Assembly: GCF_004135605.1 (NCBI RefSeq)
Contig: NZ_SDPT01000001.1
Span: 992,001 to 1,056,000, forward strand
DNA from: Sphingomonas desiccabilis
GTDB lineage: Bacteria; Pseudomonadota; Alphaproteobacteria; Sphingomonadales; Sphingomonadaceae
Direction: 5' to 3'
DNA length: 64,000 nucleotides
In this document: positions 1-8,703 of the stretch, one piece after another
Layout: each line of letters starts with the position of its first letter
How positions within the stretch are numbered: the first letter of the stretch is position 1
Position numbers and translations under genes: made by a program
The notes under the pieces: model-generated
Seen by the model: the letters and a program-made list of their open reading frames with translations, nothing else
What the model was told of the DNA's origin: nothing
Databases searched by the model: none

Positions 1-1206
1 AACCTGCGCAGCGTCGAAGCGAACGTGTTCACCCAGGTGGTCGCCGCCTACAACGACGTCCTGCGGGACGAGGCGATCGTGCGCCTCAACCAGCAGAACG
101 TCCGCGTGCTGGAGGTGAACCTCCAGGCCTCGCGCGATCGCTTCGAGGTCGGCGACCTGACCCGTACCGACGTCGCCCAGTCGGAGGCGCGGCTCGCCTC
201 GGCCCAGGCGCAGCTGCGCAGTGCCGAGGCGCAGCTGATCACCAGCCGCGAGAATTACGTCGAAGTGACGGGCGCCCCGCCCGGCACGCTGGCGCCGCCG
301 CCAGAGCTTCCGAACCTGCCGGGGAATCCGCAGGGCGCGGTGTCGGTCGCGGTGGATAACAATCCCTCGCTCCAGGCCGCGCAGCGGGAGAGCGACGCCG
401 CGGGCTTCGATGTCCGCGTCGCGCGCGCGAGCCGCCTGCCGCGGGTGGCCGCGGTGAGCGGCGGCAGCTACTCGACCGTCCTCAACTCGATCCCCGACAT
501 CAACGGGATCCGCATCTCGCCGGACGGCGCGTCCGTCACGGCCGGCTTGCAGTTGTCGGTGCCGCTGTTCCAGGGCGGCGGCCCCGCCGCTCAGGTCCGG
601 CGCGCGCAGGCGGTGGAGAGCTCGGCGATCGAGCGGGTGACGCAGGTCGAGCGGGCGGTCGTGTCCGACGCGCGCTCCGCCTTCGCCGCCTGGCAGTCGT
701 CGCTGCGCGTGATCGAGTCCTCGGAAGTGCAGGTTTCCGCCAACCGCCTGTCGCTGGAGGGCGTCCGCGCCGAGAACAGCGTCGGCACGCGCACCATCCT
801 GGACATCCTGAACGCCGAGCAGGAACTGCTCAATTCGCAGGTCCAGCTCGTGTCGGCGCGACGCGACGCCTATGTCGCCGGCTTCGCGCTGCTCGCGGCG
901 ATGGGCCGTGCGGAGGCGCAGGACCTGGGGCTGGACGGCGGCGCCCTCTACGACCCGACCACCAACTACAGCCGCGTGCGCAATCGGATCTGGGACTGGG
1001 ACAGCGATCCCACGCCCAAGCCGGTCGCCACCACCACGGTGGGGACGCCCGCCCAGACGCCGGTCGTCACCCGCGAGCTGGAGCCGGAGTTGCGGCACGA
1101 TGCCAACCCCTATGGCATCACGGACGGCGCCGATGCCGCCAATCGCCGGGGTGGCGATGCAGCGACGCGCCCCGTTGACACCAATCGTGCAAACCCCGAC
1201 AGCTGA
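1..1206 (+). CDS. TolC-family outer membrane efflux protein, 5' end missing
   Basis: The frame is open from the first base with no start codon, so the N-terminus (signal peptide and first helices) lies outside the window; 401 codons remain, against roughly 480-500 residues for a full TolC. Two OEP-type coiled-coil repeats are visible: GDLTRTDVAQSEARL near the start, and its counterpart VGTRTILDILNAEQELL about 200 residues later. This pseudo-repeat is the hallmark of trimeric outer membrane channels that pair with a membrane-fusion protein and an inner-membrane pump for type I secretion or drug efflux. The last ~90 residues are Pro/Thr/Asp-rich and probably form a periplasmic tail. No pump or fusion protein is in view, so the substrate is unknown. 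It is 21 bases upstream of the popZ-like gene. Confidence 0.93.
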   Translation, partial: NLRSVEANVFTQVVAAYNDVLRDEAIVRLNQQNVRVLEVNLQASRDRFEVGDLTRTDVAQSEARLASAQAQLRSAEAQLITSRENYVEVTGAPPGTLAPPPELPNLPGNPQGAVSVAVDNNPSLQAAQRESDAAGFDVRVARASRLPRVAAVSGGSYSTVLNSIPDINGIRISPDGASVTAGLQLSVPLFQGGGPAAQVRRAQAVESSAIERVTQVERAVVSDARSAFAAWQSSLRVIESSEVQVSANRLSLEGVRAENSVGTRTILDILNAEQELLNSQVQLVSARRDAYVAGFALLAAMGRAEAQDLGLDGGALYDPTTNYSRVRNRIWDWDSDPTPKPVATTTVGTPAQTPVVTRELEPELRHDANPYGITDGADAANRRGGDAATRPVDTNRANPDS

Positions 1207-1227
1207 TCGGTCAGGAAGACGGTAACC

Positions 1228-1701
1228 ATGAGGTTCGCGGTGGGGGACATGAGTACCGAGACGTCGATGGAGGACATCCTTTCGTCGATCAAACGGATCA
1301 TCGCCGAGGAAGGCGACGGTCCCGTCTCGCGCGTCCGCAAGCCGGTCCGTACCCCGGCCCCGGTCTATGACGAGGACGACGAGGACGAGGTGCTGGAGCT
1401 GAAGGACGCGGTCAGCGATCCGCTGCCGCCGCGGGCCGCCGCCGCGCCCGTTGCCCCCGCGCCGCAGCCCGAGGTCGATCCCACCATCCTCTCCGCCCGC
1501 GCTGCCGAGGCGAGCCGCGGTGCGCTGGAAGCCCTGTCGCGGATGGTGGTGAAGCCGGAAGCCCCGGGCGCCGATTCGCTCGAGGCCTTGGTGCGCGAAA
1601 TGCTGCGCCCGATGCTCAGCGACTGGCTCGATGCAAAGCTGCCCGCGATCGTCGAGGCGATGGTCGCGCGCGAGATCGCCCGCATCAGCGGCCGCGAGTA
1701 A
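1228..1701 (+). CDS. popZ: DUF2497 / PopZ-like cell-pole protein
   Basis: 157 codons from the first ATG. The protein has the PopZ architecture: an N-terminal [13 protein letters not shown] helix, an acidic Pro/Ala-rich disordered middle (run of Asp/Glu near residues 50-60), and a C-terminal helical block ([20 protein letters not shown]) known to drive oligomerisation. In Caulobacter PopZ forms a polar matrix that anchors ParB and the chromosome origin, and popZ also lies next to valS there, which supports the call. The start is uncertain. ATG 1228 has AGGAAG upstream. GTG 1240 (giving MGDMSTE) has GAGG at good spacing and matches how relatives begin. ATG 1249 is also in frame. The family call is firm; polar function here is inferred. 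Confidence 0.83.
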   Translation: MRFAVGDMSTETSMEDILSSIKRIIAEEGDGPVSRVRKPVRTPAPVYDEDDEDEVLELKDAVSDPLPPRAAAAPVAPAPQPEVDPTILSARAAEASRGALEALSRMVVKPEAPGADSLEALVREMLRPMLSDWLDAKLPAIVEAMVAREIARISGRE

Positions 1702-1757
1702 GCGCCCCGGCGCGGGCGCGCTTGCGTCCGCGCGGTGGCTGCGCCATGCGCTCGGCC

Positions 1758-4436
1758 ATGACCGAGCTTGCAAAGACCTTCGATCCCGCCGCCATCGAAA
1801 CGCGCTGGTATGCGCATTGGGAGGAGCAGGGGCTGTTCCGCCCGGACCGCTCCGGCGCCGAGCCTTGGACGATCGTCAACCCGCCGCCCAACGTGACGGG
1901 CAGCCTCCACATCGGCCACGCCCTCGACAACACGCTGCAGGACATCCTGGTCCGCCACGCGCGGCTGCAGGGCAAGGACGCGCGCTGGGTGGTCGGCACC
2001 GACCATGCCGGCATCGCCACGCAGATGGTCGTCGAGCGCAACCTCGCCAAGGAAGGCGTGAAGCGCACCGACCTCGGCCGCGAGGCGTTCGTCGACAAGG
2101 TCTGGGAGTGGAAAGCCGAGAGCGGCGGCCAGATCACCGGCCAGCTCCGCCGGCTGGGCTGCTCGATGGACTGGGCCAACGAGCGCTTCACGATGGACGA
2201 GGGCTTTTCGAAGGCCGTCCTCAAGGTCTTCGTCCAGCTCCATCGCGACGGGCTGCTCTATCGCGACAAGCGGCTGGTGAACTGGGACCCGCATTTCGGC
2301 ACCGCGATCAGCGACCTGGAGGTCGAAACCCGCGAAGTGCAGGGCAGCTTCTGGCACCTGCGCTATCCGCTGGCGGACGGATCGGGCGAGATCCGCGTCG
2401 CCACGACCCGGCCGGAGACGCTGCTCGCCGACATGGCGGTGGCGGTGCATCCCGAGGACCCGCGCTACACCGCGCTGATCGGCAAGCAGGTGCGCCTGCC
2501 GATCACCGGCCGGCTGGTGCCGATCGTGGGCGACGAACATGCCGACCCCGCGCTCGGGTCGGGCGCGGTCAAGATCACGCCGGGCCATGACTTCAACGAC
2601 TTCGAGGTCGGCCGCCGCGCCGGCATCGAGGCGCGCGACATGCTCAACATGCTTGATGCCAAGGCGCAGGTCACCCAGACCGCCGACGGGCTGATCCCGG
2701 CCGAGCTGCTCGGCCTCGACCGGTTCGAGGCGCGCAAGGCGATCGTCGCCCGGTTGAAGGAAGAGGGCTTCCTCGTCCCCCACCTCGACAAGGACGGCAA
2801 CGAGCACGACGCCGAGCCGCGCACCATCCAGACGCCCTATGGCGACCGTTCGGGCGTGGTGATCGAGCCGTGGCTGACCGACCAATGGTATGTCGACGCC
2901 AAGACGCTCGCCCAGCCGGCGATCGAGGCGGTGCGCTCGGGCAAGACCCAGATCGTGCCCAAGAGCTGGGAAAAGACCTATTTCAACTGGATGGAAAACA
3001 TCCAGCCGTGGTGCGTCTCGCGCCAGCTGTGGTGGGGCCACCGGATTCCCGCGTGGTTTGCCGAGGACGGCCGCGCGTTCGTCGCCGAGACCGAGGAGGA
3101 GGCGCAGGCACAGGCGGGCGAGGGCGTCGCGCTTACGCGCGATCCCGACGTGCTCGACACCTGGTTTTCCTCCGCGCTTTGGCCGTTCGCGACGCTCGGC
3201 TGGCCGGAGAACACCGACCCGACGCTCGGCGGGCGCTACGCCAACGACGTGCTGATCTCGGGCTTCGACATCCTGTTCTTCTGGGATGCGCGCATGATGA
3301 TGCAGGGGCTGCACTTCATGGGCGAGGTGCCGTTCCGCAAGCTCTACCTGCACGGCCTCGTGCGCGCGGCCGACGGCGCCAAGATGTCCAAGTCCAAGGG
3401 CAACACCGTCGATCCGCTCGGGCTGATCGACCGCTATGGCGCCGACGCGCTGCGCTTCTTCATGGCGGCGATGGAAAGCCAGGGCCGCGACATCAAGATG
3501 GATGAGAAGCGGGTCGAGGGATACCGCAACTTCGCGACCAAGCTGTGGAACGCGTCGCGCTTCGCCCAGGCGAACGGCATCGGCGCGTCCACCACGCTGG
3601 AGCCGCCGGCAGCGACGCTCGCGGTCAACAAGTGGATCGTCGCGGAGACGGTCGCCTGCGTGCAGGCAGTTGACCTGGCGCTCGCCGACCTGCGCTTCGA
3701 CGGGGCGGCCAACACGATCTACCAGTTCGTCTGGAGCCGCTTCTGCGACTGGTATCTCGAGCTCATCAAGCCGGTGCTGCAGGGCGAGGGAGCCGAGGGC
3801 GCCGACGAGACCCGCGCCGTCGCCGGCTGGGTGCTCGACCAGATCCTGGTGCTGCTCCACCCGTTCATGCCCTTCATCACCGAAGAGCTGTGGCATGCGA
3901 TGGGGACGCGCTCGAACGACCTGATCGTCGCGCGCTGGCCGATCGCCGACGCGCGGGCGCTCGATCCGGCGGCGAGCCAGGAGATCGACTGGGTGATCCG
4001 GCTGGTGAGCGAAGTGCGCGCGGCGCGGACCGAACTCAACGTGCCGCCGGGCGCGCGGCTGCCGATCCATGTCCGCGACGCCTCGGCGCTGACGGCCGAG
4101 CGGCTGGCAGCGGAGGGGAACGTGCTCGCGCGCCTCGCCCGCGTCGACGTGGCGACGGGCGAGGTGCCTGCGGGCGGCGCGCTGCAGATCGTCGTCGACG
4201 AGGCGACCTTCGTGCTGCCGCTGGAAGGCGTCGTGGACCTCGACGCCGAGCGCGCCCGCCTGACCAAGGCGATCGCGGCGGCGGAGAAGGAGCGGGACTC
4301 CTTGGCCGCGCGGCTCGACAACCCGAGCTTCGTCGGGCGTGCAAAGCCGGAGGCGGTGGAAAAGGCGCGCGCCGACCACGCCGACAAGGCGGCGGAAGCT
4401 GCGCGGCTTCAGGCGGCACTCGGCCGACTAGGGTAA
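1758..4436 (+). CDS. valS: valyl-tRNA synthetase
   Basis: Class I aminoacyl-tRNA synthetase that charges tRNA-Val in the cytoplasm. The protein is 892 residues from ATG 1758 ([10 protein letters not shown]). The frame stays open upstream to a TTG at 1722 and an ATG at 1746, but family proteins start at the [10 protein letters not shown] position. The HIGH signature is at residues 51-54 after PPPNVTGSL, and KMSKS at 542-546. Between them lies the CP1 editing domain, which removes mis-acylated threonine. The C-terminal end is the arginine/lysine/alanine-rich coiled-coil arm typical of ValRS (residues about 825-890). The length is slightly under the E. coli enzyme (951). It follows the popZ-like gene by 56 bases and may be cotranscribed. 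Confidence 0.97.
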   Translation: MTELAKTFDPAAIETRWYAHWEEQGLFRPDRSGAEPWTIVNPPPNVTGSLHIGHALDNTLQDILVRHARLQGKDARWVVGTDHAGIATQMVVERNLAKEGVKRTDLGREAFVDKVWEWKAESGGQITGQLRRLGCSMDWANERFTMDEGFSKAVLKVFVQLHRDGLLYRDKRLVNWDPHFGTAISDLEVETREVQGSFWHLRYPLADGSGEIRVATTRPETLLADMAVAVHPEDPRYTALIGKQVRLPITGRLVPIVGDEHADPALGSGAVKITPGHDFNDFEVGRRAGIEARDMLNMLDAKAQVTQTADGLIPAELLGLDRFEARKAIVARLKEEGFLVPHLDKDGNEHDAEPRTIQTPYGDRSGVVIEPWLTDQWYVDAKTLAQPAIEAVRSGKTQIVPKSWEKTYFNWMENIQPWCVSRQLWWGHRIPAWFAEDGRAFVAETEEEAQAQAGEGVALTRDPDVLDTWFSSALWPFATLGWPENTDPTLGGRYANDVLISGFDILFFWDARMMMQGLHFMGEVPFRKLYLHGLVRAADGAKMSKSKGNTVDPLGLIDRYGADALRFFMAAMESQGRDIKMDEKRVEGYRNFATKLWNASRFAQANGIGASTTLEPPAATLAVNKWIVAETVACVQAVDLALADLRFDGAANTIYQFVWSRFCDWYLELIKPVLQGEGAEGADETRAVAGWVLDQILVLLHPFMPFITEELWHAMGTRSNDLIVARWPIADARALDPAASQEIDWVIRLVSEVRAARTELNVPPGARLPIHVRDASALTAERLAAEGNVLARLARVDVATGEVPAGGALQIVVDEATFVLPLEGVVDLDAERARLTKAIAAAEKERDSLAARLDNPSFVGRAKPEAVEKARADHADKAAEAARLQAALGRLG

Positions 4437-4500
4437 GCGGCCGCGGCAACCGGAGCTTCCGAAGAGGACGGGAGTTCAGGGCCGCGGACTGGCGCTTGTG

Positions 4501-4531
4501 GCCCTGGGCTCCTGCCTGGGCAGGAGCACGG
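4501..4531 (-). repeat. palindromic intergenic repeat unit (GGGCTCCTGCC type)
   Basis: GCTCCTGCC at 4508-4516 pairs perfectly with GGCAGGAGC at 4519-4527 around a 2-base loop. It is preceded by GCCCTGG and followed by ACGG. The same arrangement recurs near 22.95, 36.57 and 53.39 kb, always facing an inverted partner. Confidence 0.8.
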
Positions 4532-4554
4532 CCTTGCTGCTTCGGCACCCGGGC

Positions 4555-4605
4555 GGAAGTCGGGATTCATTAGCCGGTCCGGCAGGAAGCGCGAGCGTTG
4601 CGCGA
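4555..4605 (+). repeat. second dispersed repeat family, copy 1
   Basis: The segment around GGCAGGAAGCGCGA (4580-4593) together with the preceding AAGTCGGGATTCATTAGCCGG aligns closely, with a few substitutions, to the reverse complement of 36638-36690. The two copies sit in different intergenic gaps, and both lie within about 150 bases of the first palindromic repeat family. Confidence 0.6.
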
Positions 4606-4682
4606 CGGGATGCTGACGTTCGTCAGCATGACGGGGGAGGCGCGGAATGCCGTGGTCCCTCGAGTCCCCTCTCAAGCAATCC

Positions 4683-4714
4683 GCGCTCCTGCGCAGGCAG
4701 GAGCCCAGGGCCAC
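4683..4714 (+). repeat. palindromic intergenic repeat unit (CAGGAGCCCAGGGC type)
   Basis: GCTCCTGC at 4685-4692 pairs with GCAGGAGC at 4697-4704 around a 4-base loop. It is followed by CCAGGGCC, the mirror image of the flank of the unit at 4501-4531. The two therefore form one inverted pair about 150 bases apart. Confidence 0.8.
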
Positions 4715-4731
4715 TAGCGCACCGTCTGCCT

Positions 4732-4763
4732 CCCGGTGCTCCTGCTTTCGCAGGAGCACCGGG
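4732..4763. repeat. 14-bp hairpin of the same repeat family, possible terminator of phoK
   Basis: CCCGGTGCTCCTGC (4732-4745) and GCAGGAGCACCGGG (4750-4763) form a perfect 14-bp stem around TTTC. It lies 17 bases beyond the phoK stop codon on the minus strand, where a terminator would sit. No T-run follows, so factor-independent termination is uncertain. Confidence 0.6.
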
Positions 4764-4779
4764 CGCTACAGGAACACCC

Positions 4780-6465
4780 TTACCGCCGGCAGCTGTCGCC
4801 CGGCCCGGCGTCCAGATCGAGGCACCGCCCGTCGATTTCCTCAGCCGGCACCGGCAGGTGGATCAGCGCGGCGAGCGTCGGCAGGATGTCCACCGTCTCC
4901 ACGCCGAAGGGCTGTTCGAAACCGGTCATGCCCTTGCGCCAGAACAGCATCGGCACCCGCCGGTCATAGTCCCAGAAGCTGCCGTGCGACGCGACCGTCG
5001 AGCCCACCGGCAGCGGCACCGGCGTGACGCGCGGCTTGAGCGGCACCAGCAGGTCGCCCGAACGCTCGGGATCGAACGAGGCGCGCGCGCGCTCCAGCAG
5101 CGACCAGGTCTGCGGATCGGTATGGCCCGGCATCCGCGTCGCCAGCACCTGCGCGCGGGTGAAGACCGTTTCCACCTGCGGACTGGCGGAAAGCCGGGCG
5201 ATCGCCTCGCGCTCCACCGCGGCGCGCTGCGCTGCGGTCAGCTTGGTGTCGTACCAGATGTCGCCGTTCACGCCGCCCAGCAGCACCGGGCCTGCGATCC
5301 CCAGCTTCCGGCCGATCTCCTGCCCGACCACCTTCACGTCCAGCGTGCCGCCCTGGCGCGTCGCATCGGGCATGGCGTGGATGGCGTGGCGCTCGGCAAT
5401 GTCCTGGCCGCCATGGTCGGCGGTCAGCACCACCTGGTAATCGACGCCGGTCGCGTCCAGCACCGCGAAGAAGTCACCGAGCGAGCGGTCGAGCGACAGC
5501 ATCTGCAGGCACATCTCGCTACCCTCGGTGCCGAAGCCGTGGCCGACATAATCGGTGGCCGAAGCACCGATCGAGATGATGTCGGTGGCCTGGCCCTGGC
5601 CAAGCTTCATGTCCTGGATCAGCCCGGCGGCGAGCGCGAGCACGGCGCCGTCGAACTCGGGCGAGCGGCGGAAGGCGTTGGTGTCGCCCGCAGCCCGCTC
5701 GAACCGGCCGCTGCCGACCGTGCGGGTGCCGACCTGGATCGGCAGCGAACGCGCCTGGCATAGCGCCGGCAGATCGAGCCCCGGCTGCGCCCGCGCGATC
5801 TGCGCGGCGACGGCGGCATTGGCCCGTTGCACCACGGCGGGCATCGTGCGGCCGGCATAGGAGACGAAGCCCTTGCCGCCCCACCACCACAGCTCGTCCA
5901 CCTTATGGCCGCCCATCATCACGGCAGCCCGATCCTTGCCGGCGACCGAAACGACGCGGGTGGCCGGATCGGCGTTCTTCATCCGCTCGCCCAGCGTCGG
6001 CACCTTCAGGTGGCGATCCGAGACCGTGTAGTCGTCGGAGTTGCTGCCGGGCACCGTCTCGTCCTCAGCGCAATAGATCTTCTTGTCCGCGCGCGCTGCC
6101 TTCTGGTCGTACCAGTCGTTCGCCATGATGCCGGTGCGATAGGGCCGCGAGCCGGTCAGGATCGTGGAGTGGCCGGGACAGGTCTCGGTCGCGGCATGGC
6201 TCTGATAGCCCGAGGGGAACACCGCACCGTCCAGCAATCGCGCGAACCCGCCGGTGAAGCGATTGCGATACTCGGCAAAAAGGTTGGCGGAGAACTGGTC
6301 GACCGAGATCGCGACGATCAGCTTGGGGGGCGTGGTCGGGGCCGCAGCCGGTGCAGCAGGAGCCGCTGGCGCTGCGGGGGCTTCCTGCGCGCGCAGCGGT
6401 GCCATCGCGGTGCTGCTGAGCAGGCCGGCCGCAATCAGCGACGCAAGCGGACGAACAAGACGCAT
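4780..6465 (-). CDS. phoK: PhoK/SPAP-type alkaline phosphatase, exported
   Basis: 561 residues from ATG 6465, with AGGAG at 6475-6479 just upstream. Residues 1-26 are a Sec signal peptide ending near LRAQ, followed by an Ala/Pro linker (30-45). The catalytic layout fits Sphingomonas SPAP/PhoK (559 residues). Nucleophile Thr95 is in TETCPGHS, Asn116 in MANDWYD, and Lys177/Arg179 in GKDR; the spacings (21, 82 and 84) equal those I recall for SPAP Thr89, Asn110, Lys171 and Arg173. Metal ligands are seen in ISVDQF and DHGGQD. It should hydrolyse phosphomonoesters in the periplasm, or outside the cell, with two zinc ions. The open frame continues far upstream to 8667, but that stretch is antisense to the DsbD gene and is not coding. 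Confidence 0.93.
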   Translation of the reverse strand: MRLVRPLASLIAAGLLSSTAMAPLRAQEAPAAPAAPAAPAAAPTTPPKLIVAISVDQFSANLFAEYRNRFTGGFARLLDGAVFPSGYQSHAATETCPGHSTILTGSRPYRTGIMANDWYDQKAARADKKIYCAEDETVPGSNSDDYTVSDRHLKVPTLGERMKNADPATRVVSVAGKDRAAVMMGGHKVDELWWWGGKGFVSYAGRTMPAVVQRANAAVAAQIARAQPGLDLPALCQARSLPIQVGTRTVGSGRFERAAGDTNAFRRSPEFDGAVLALAAGLIQDMKLGQGQATDIISIGASATDYVGHGFGTEGSEMCLQMLSLDRSLGDFFAVLDATGVDYQVVLTADHGGQDIAERHAIHAMPDATRQGGTLDVKVVGQEIGRKLGIAGPVLLGGVNGDIWYDTKLTAAQRAAVEREAIARLSASPQVETVFTRAQVLATRMPGHTDPQTWSLLERARASFDPERSGDLLVPLKPRVTPVPLPVGSTVASHGSFWDYDRRVPMLFWRKGMTGFEQPFGVETVDILPTLAALIHLPVPAEEIDGRCLDLDAGPGDSCRR

Positions 6466-6549
6466 GAACAAAACTCCTGAGAAAGGCAGGGTGCATCCGG
6501 GATGGGACAGGGCTATCCCCGATCGCGGCCGATGCGGCAAGGAAGGTTG

Positions 6550-8568
6550 ATGGCGCGCTTCTATTTCATGCTTCTGGCGGTGCTGGCGCTGCTCGGCCCA
6601 GGGGGCGCCCGCGCCCAGGCGCCGAACCAAGGGCCGCACATCGCGATCCGGCTGGTCGCCGAAGCGGAGACGCCTGCCGCCGGCGACACCGTCACGCTGG
6701 CGTTCGATTCCACGCCGCAGCCCGGCTGGCACGGCTATTGGCAGAACCCCGGCGACGCCGGGGTGGCTACCCGTCTCGACTGGACGCTTCCGGCAGGCGT
6801 GACGGCGGGGCCGCTCCTCTACCCGATTCCCCAGCGGCTGACCGTCGCCGGGCTGATGAACTATGTCTATGAGGGGCCCTTCGCGCAGCTTGTGCGGCTG
6901 AAGCTGCCGGAGGGGCTTGCGCCCGGAACCCGCCTGCCGATCCGCGTGCGCAGCGACTATCTGGTCTGCACCGAGCAGCTGTGCGTTCCCGAACATGCCG
7001 ATCTCGCGATCGATCTCACCGTGGGCGATGGCCGCGTTCCGCCGGAGCGCCGCGCCATGTTCGATCGCTGGCGCGCGGACCTGCCGCGGCCGCTCGGCTC
7101 GCCCGCGCAGTTCGCGGTCGTGCAGGAGGGGCAGGCGGCGCGGATCCGCATCGGCGTTCCCTTTCCGGCGAGCCAGAGCGCCGCGGACGCCTATTTCTAC
7201 CCGAGCACGCAGGGTGCGCTTTCCTACAGCGCACCGCAGAAGGTGGCGCGCGACGGCGACCTGCTGGTCATCGAGACAGAGGCCGCGGAAGGACCCGCGC
7301 CCCGGCGGATCGAGGGCGTGCTGGCGACGGGCACGGGGCAGGCGTTCGCCGTGTCCGCCCGGCCCGGCACCGTCGCGGAACCGAAGGGGCAGGGCGGCGC
7401 CATTCTGCTGGCGCTGCTCGGCGCGCTGGTCGGCGGCCTGATCCTCAATGTCATGCCCTGCGTCTTCCCGATCCTGAGCCTGAAGGCGCTGCATCTGGCG
7501 CGGGCGGGCGGGGCCGAGCGGGACGCCCGCCATGAGGCGCTGGCCTATACGGCCGGCGTGCTCGTGACGTGCCTGGCGCTGGGCGGGGCGATGCTTGCCC
7601 TGCGCGCCGCGGGTGTCGCTGCCGGCTGGGCGTTCCAGCTCCAGGATCCGCGTGTCATCCTGCTGCTGTTGCTGCTGGTGACCGGCGTGGCGCTCAACCT
7701 CGCCGGGCTGTTCACCCTGCCGACCCCGCGGTTCGCCGGCGAGAGCGGCGCGGTCGGCGCCTTCGCCACCGGGGCGCTCGCCGCCTTTGTCGCGACGCCC
7801 TGCACCGGACCCTTCCTGGGGGCGGCGCTCGGCGCTGCGCTGGTGCTTCCGACGCTGGCGGCGCTCGCGGTGTTCGCCGGGCTGGGGCTGGGGCTGGCGT
7901 TGCCGTTCCTGCTGCTGGGCTTCGTGCCGGCGCTGCGGCGCCGCCTCCCGCGCCCCGGCGCCTGGACGGGGCGGCTCCAGCGCATCCTGTCGGTGCCGAT
8001 GTTCGCAACCGCGCTCGCGCTCGCCTGGATCCTGGGCCAGCAGGCCGGGGTGGACCGCATGGCGTTTGGCCTCGGTGTCGCGCTGCTGCTCGGCCTCGCC
8101 CTTTGGTGGACGGGGCTTCGCCAGGCGAGCGGCCGCCCCCGCGCCGGGTGGCCGATGCTGCCCGCCTTGGTGGTTGCCGCGATCGCGATCGCCAGCGTCC
8201 AGCGCGCGCCCGCCCGCGCCGAGTCCGCCTCTGCCGGCACCGAGCCGTTCAGCGAAGCCCGCCTCGCCGAACTGCGCGGCGCGGACAAGCCCGTGTTCGC
8301 CTATTTCACCGCCGACTGGTGCGTCACCTGCAAGGTCAACGAGAAGACGGCGATCGAGACCGCGCGCGTTCGCGACGCCTTCCGCGCCAAGGGCGTGCAG
8401 GTGCTGGTCGGCGACTGGACCGACGGCGATCCGGCGCTCGGCCGCTTTCTGGAGGCGCACGGCCGTGCCGGTGTGCCGCTCTACCTTTGGTACACCCCCG
8501 GCGAAGAGGCGCCGAAGGTGCTCCCCCAGCTGCTGACCGCGGACATGCTCGCGCAGCTGCCGGGCTGA
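6550..8568 (+). CDS. dsbD: protein-disulfide reductase, DsbD/ScsB family
   Basis: 672 residues from ATG 6550, with AAGGAAGG directly upstream; an ATG at 6502 is in frame but would put extra charged residues before the signal peptide. The order is: signal peptide (1-23); periplasmic N-terminal domain (about 25-270); an eight-helix membrane domain from about 280 with the redox-active MPC (Cys304) and CTGP (Cys418) cysteines; and a C-terminal thioredoxin-like domain with Cys591-x-x-Cys594 in WCVTC. The family carries reducing electrons from cytoplasmic thioredoxin across the inner membrane to periplasmic partners, for example in disulfide isomerisation or cytochrome c maturation. It is divergent from phoK and no partner thiol protein is adjacent, so the target is unknown. 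Confidence 0.93.
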   Translation: MARFYFMLLAVLALLGPGGARAQAPNQGPHIAIRLVAEAETPAAGDTVTLAFDSTPQPGWHGYWQNPGDAGVATRLDWTLPAGVTAGPLLYPIPQRLTVAGLMNYVYEGPFAQLVRLKLPEGLAPGTRLPIRVRSDYLVCTEQLCVPEHADLAIDLTVGDGRVPPERRAMFDRWRADLPRPLGSPAQFAVVQEGQAARIRIGVPFPASQSAADAYFYPSTQGALSYSAPQKVARDGDLLVIETEAAEGPAPRRIEGVLATGTGQAFAVSARPGTVAEPKGQGGAILLALLGALVGGLILNVMPCVFPILSLKALHLARAGGAERDARHEALAYTAGVLVTCLALGGAMLALRAAGVAAGWAFQLQDPRVILLLLLLVTGVALNLAGLFTLPTPRFAGESGAVGAFATGALAAFVATPCTGPFLGAALGAALVLPTLAALAVFAGLGLGLALPFLLLGFVPALRRRLPRPGAWTGRLQRILSVPMFATALALAWILGQQAGVDRMAFGLGVALLLGLALWWTGLRQASGRPRAGWPMLPALVVAAIAIASVQRAPARAESASAGTEPFSEARLAELRGADKPVFAYFTADWCVTCKVNEKTAIETARVRDAFRAKGVQVLVGDWTDGDPALGRFLEAHGRAGVPLYLWYTPGEEAPKVLPQLLTADMLAQLPG

Positions 8569-8638
8569 ACGGCCAGAGCAGATTGTCTGAAACTTACACA
8601 GGTTATCTGTCCTAGACTTCCCATCGAACCTTTTCGTC

Positions 8639-8653
8639 TTGTGCGGCGCACAA
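8639..8653. promoter_or_regulatory. palindrome TTGTGC-GGC-GCACAA upstream of the ATP-grasp cassette
   Basis: Perfect 6-bp arms around a 3-base spacer sit 51 bases before the ATP-grasp start, inside a visibly AT-richer stretch (8579-8640). That is the kind of place where a promoter and operator would lie. No regulator is known from the sequence; this is a candidate site only. Confidence 0.3.
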
Positions 8654-8703
8654 AGCTGTCCCAGCATGGAACTATGTTGCTTGCGGAGGCTTCAGCTTAG
8701 TTG

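Larger units (their letters stand above)
4437..4779. other. gene-free gap between valS and phoK, filled with repeats
   Basis: This 343-base gap between two convergent genes shows no coding region. It holds three palindromic repeat units of the GCTCCTGC/GCAGGAGC family (annotated separately), one copy of a second repeat shared with the 36.6 kb gap, and a short palindrome CTGACG-TTCGTCAG near 4611-4626. Some of these hairpins may end transcription of the two converging genes, but none is followed by a T-run. Confidence 0.8.

Noticed and set aside
1365..4379. 1,004-codon open frame opposite valS
   Set aside because: It is antisense to a complete valS with all motifs. Its product is Arg/His/Leu-rich low-complexity sequence typical of the reverse strand of GC-rich genes.
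6466..8667. Long upstream extension of the phosphatase frame (to 1,295 codons)
   Set aside because: It lies antisense to the DsbD gene. A signal peptide with a ribosome-binding site marks the real start at 6465.
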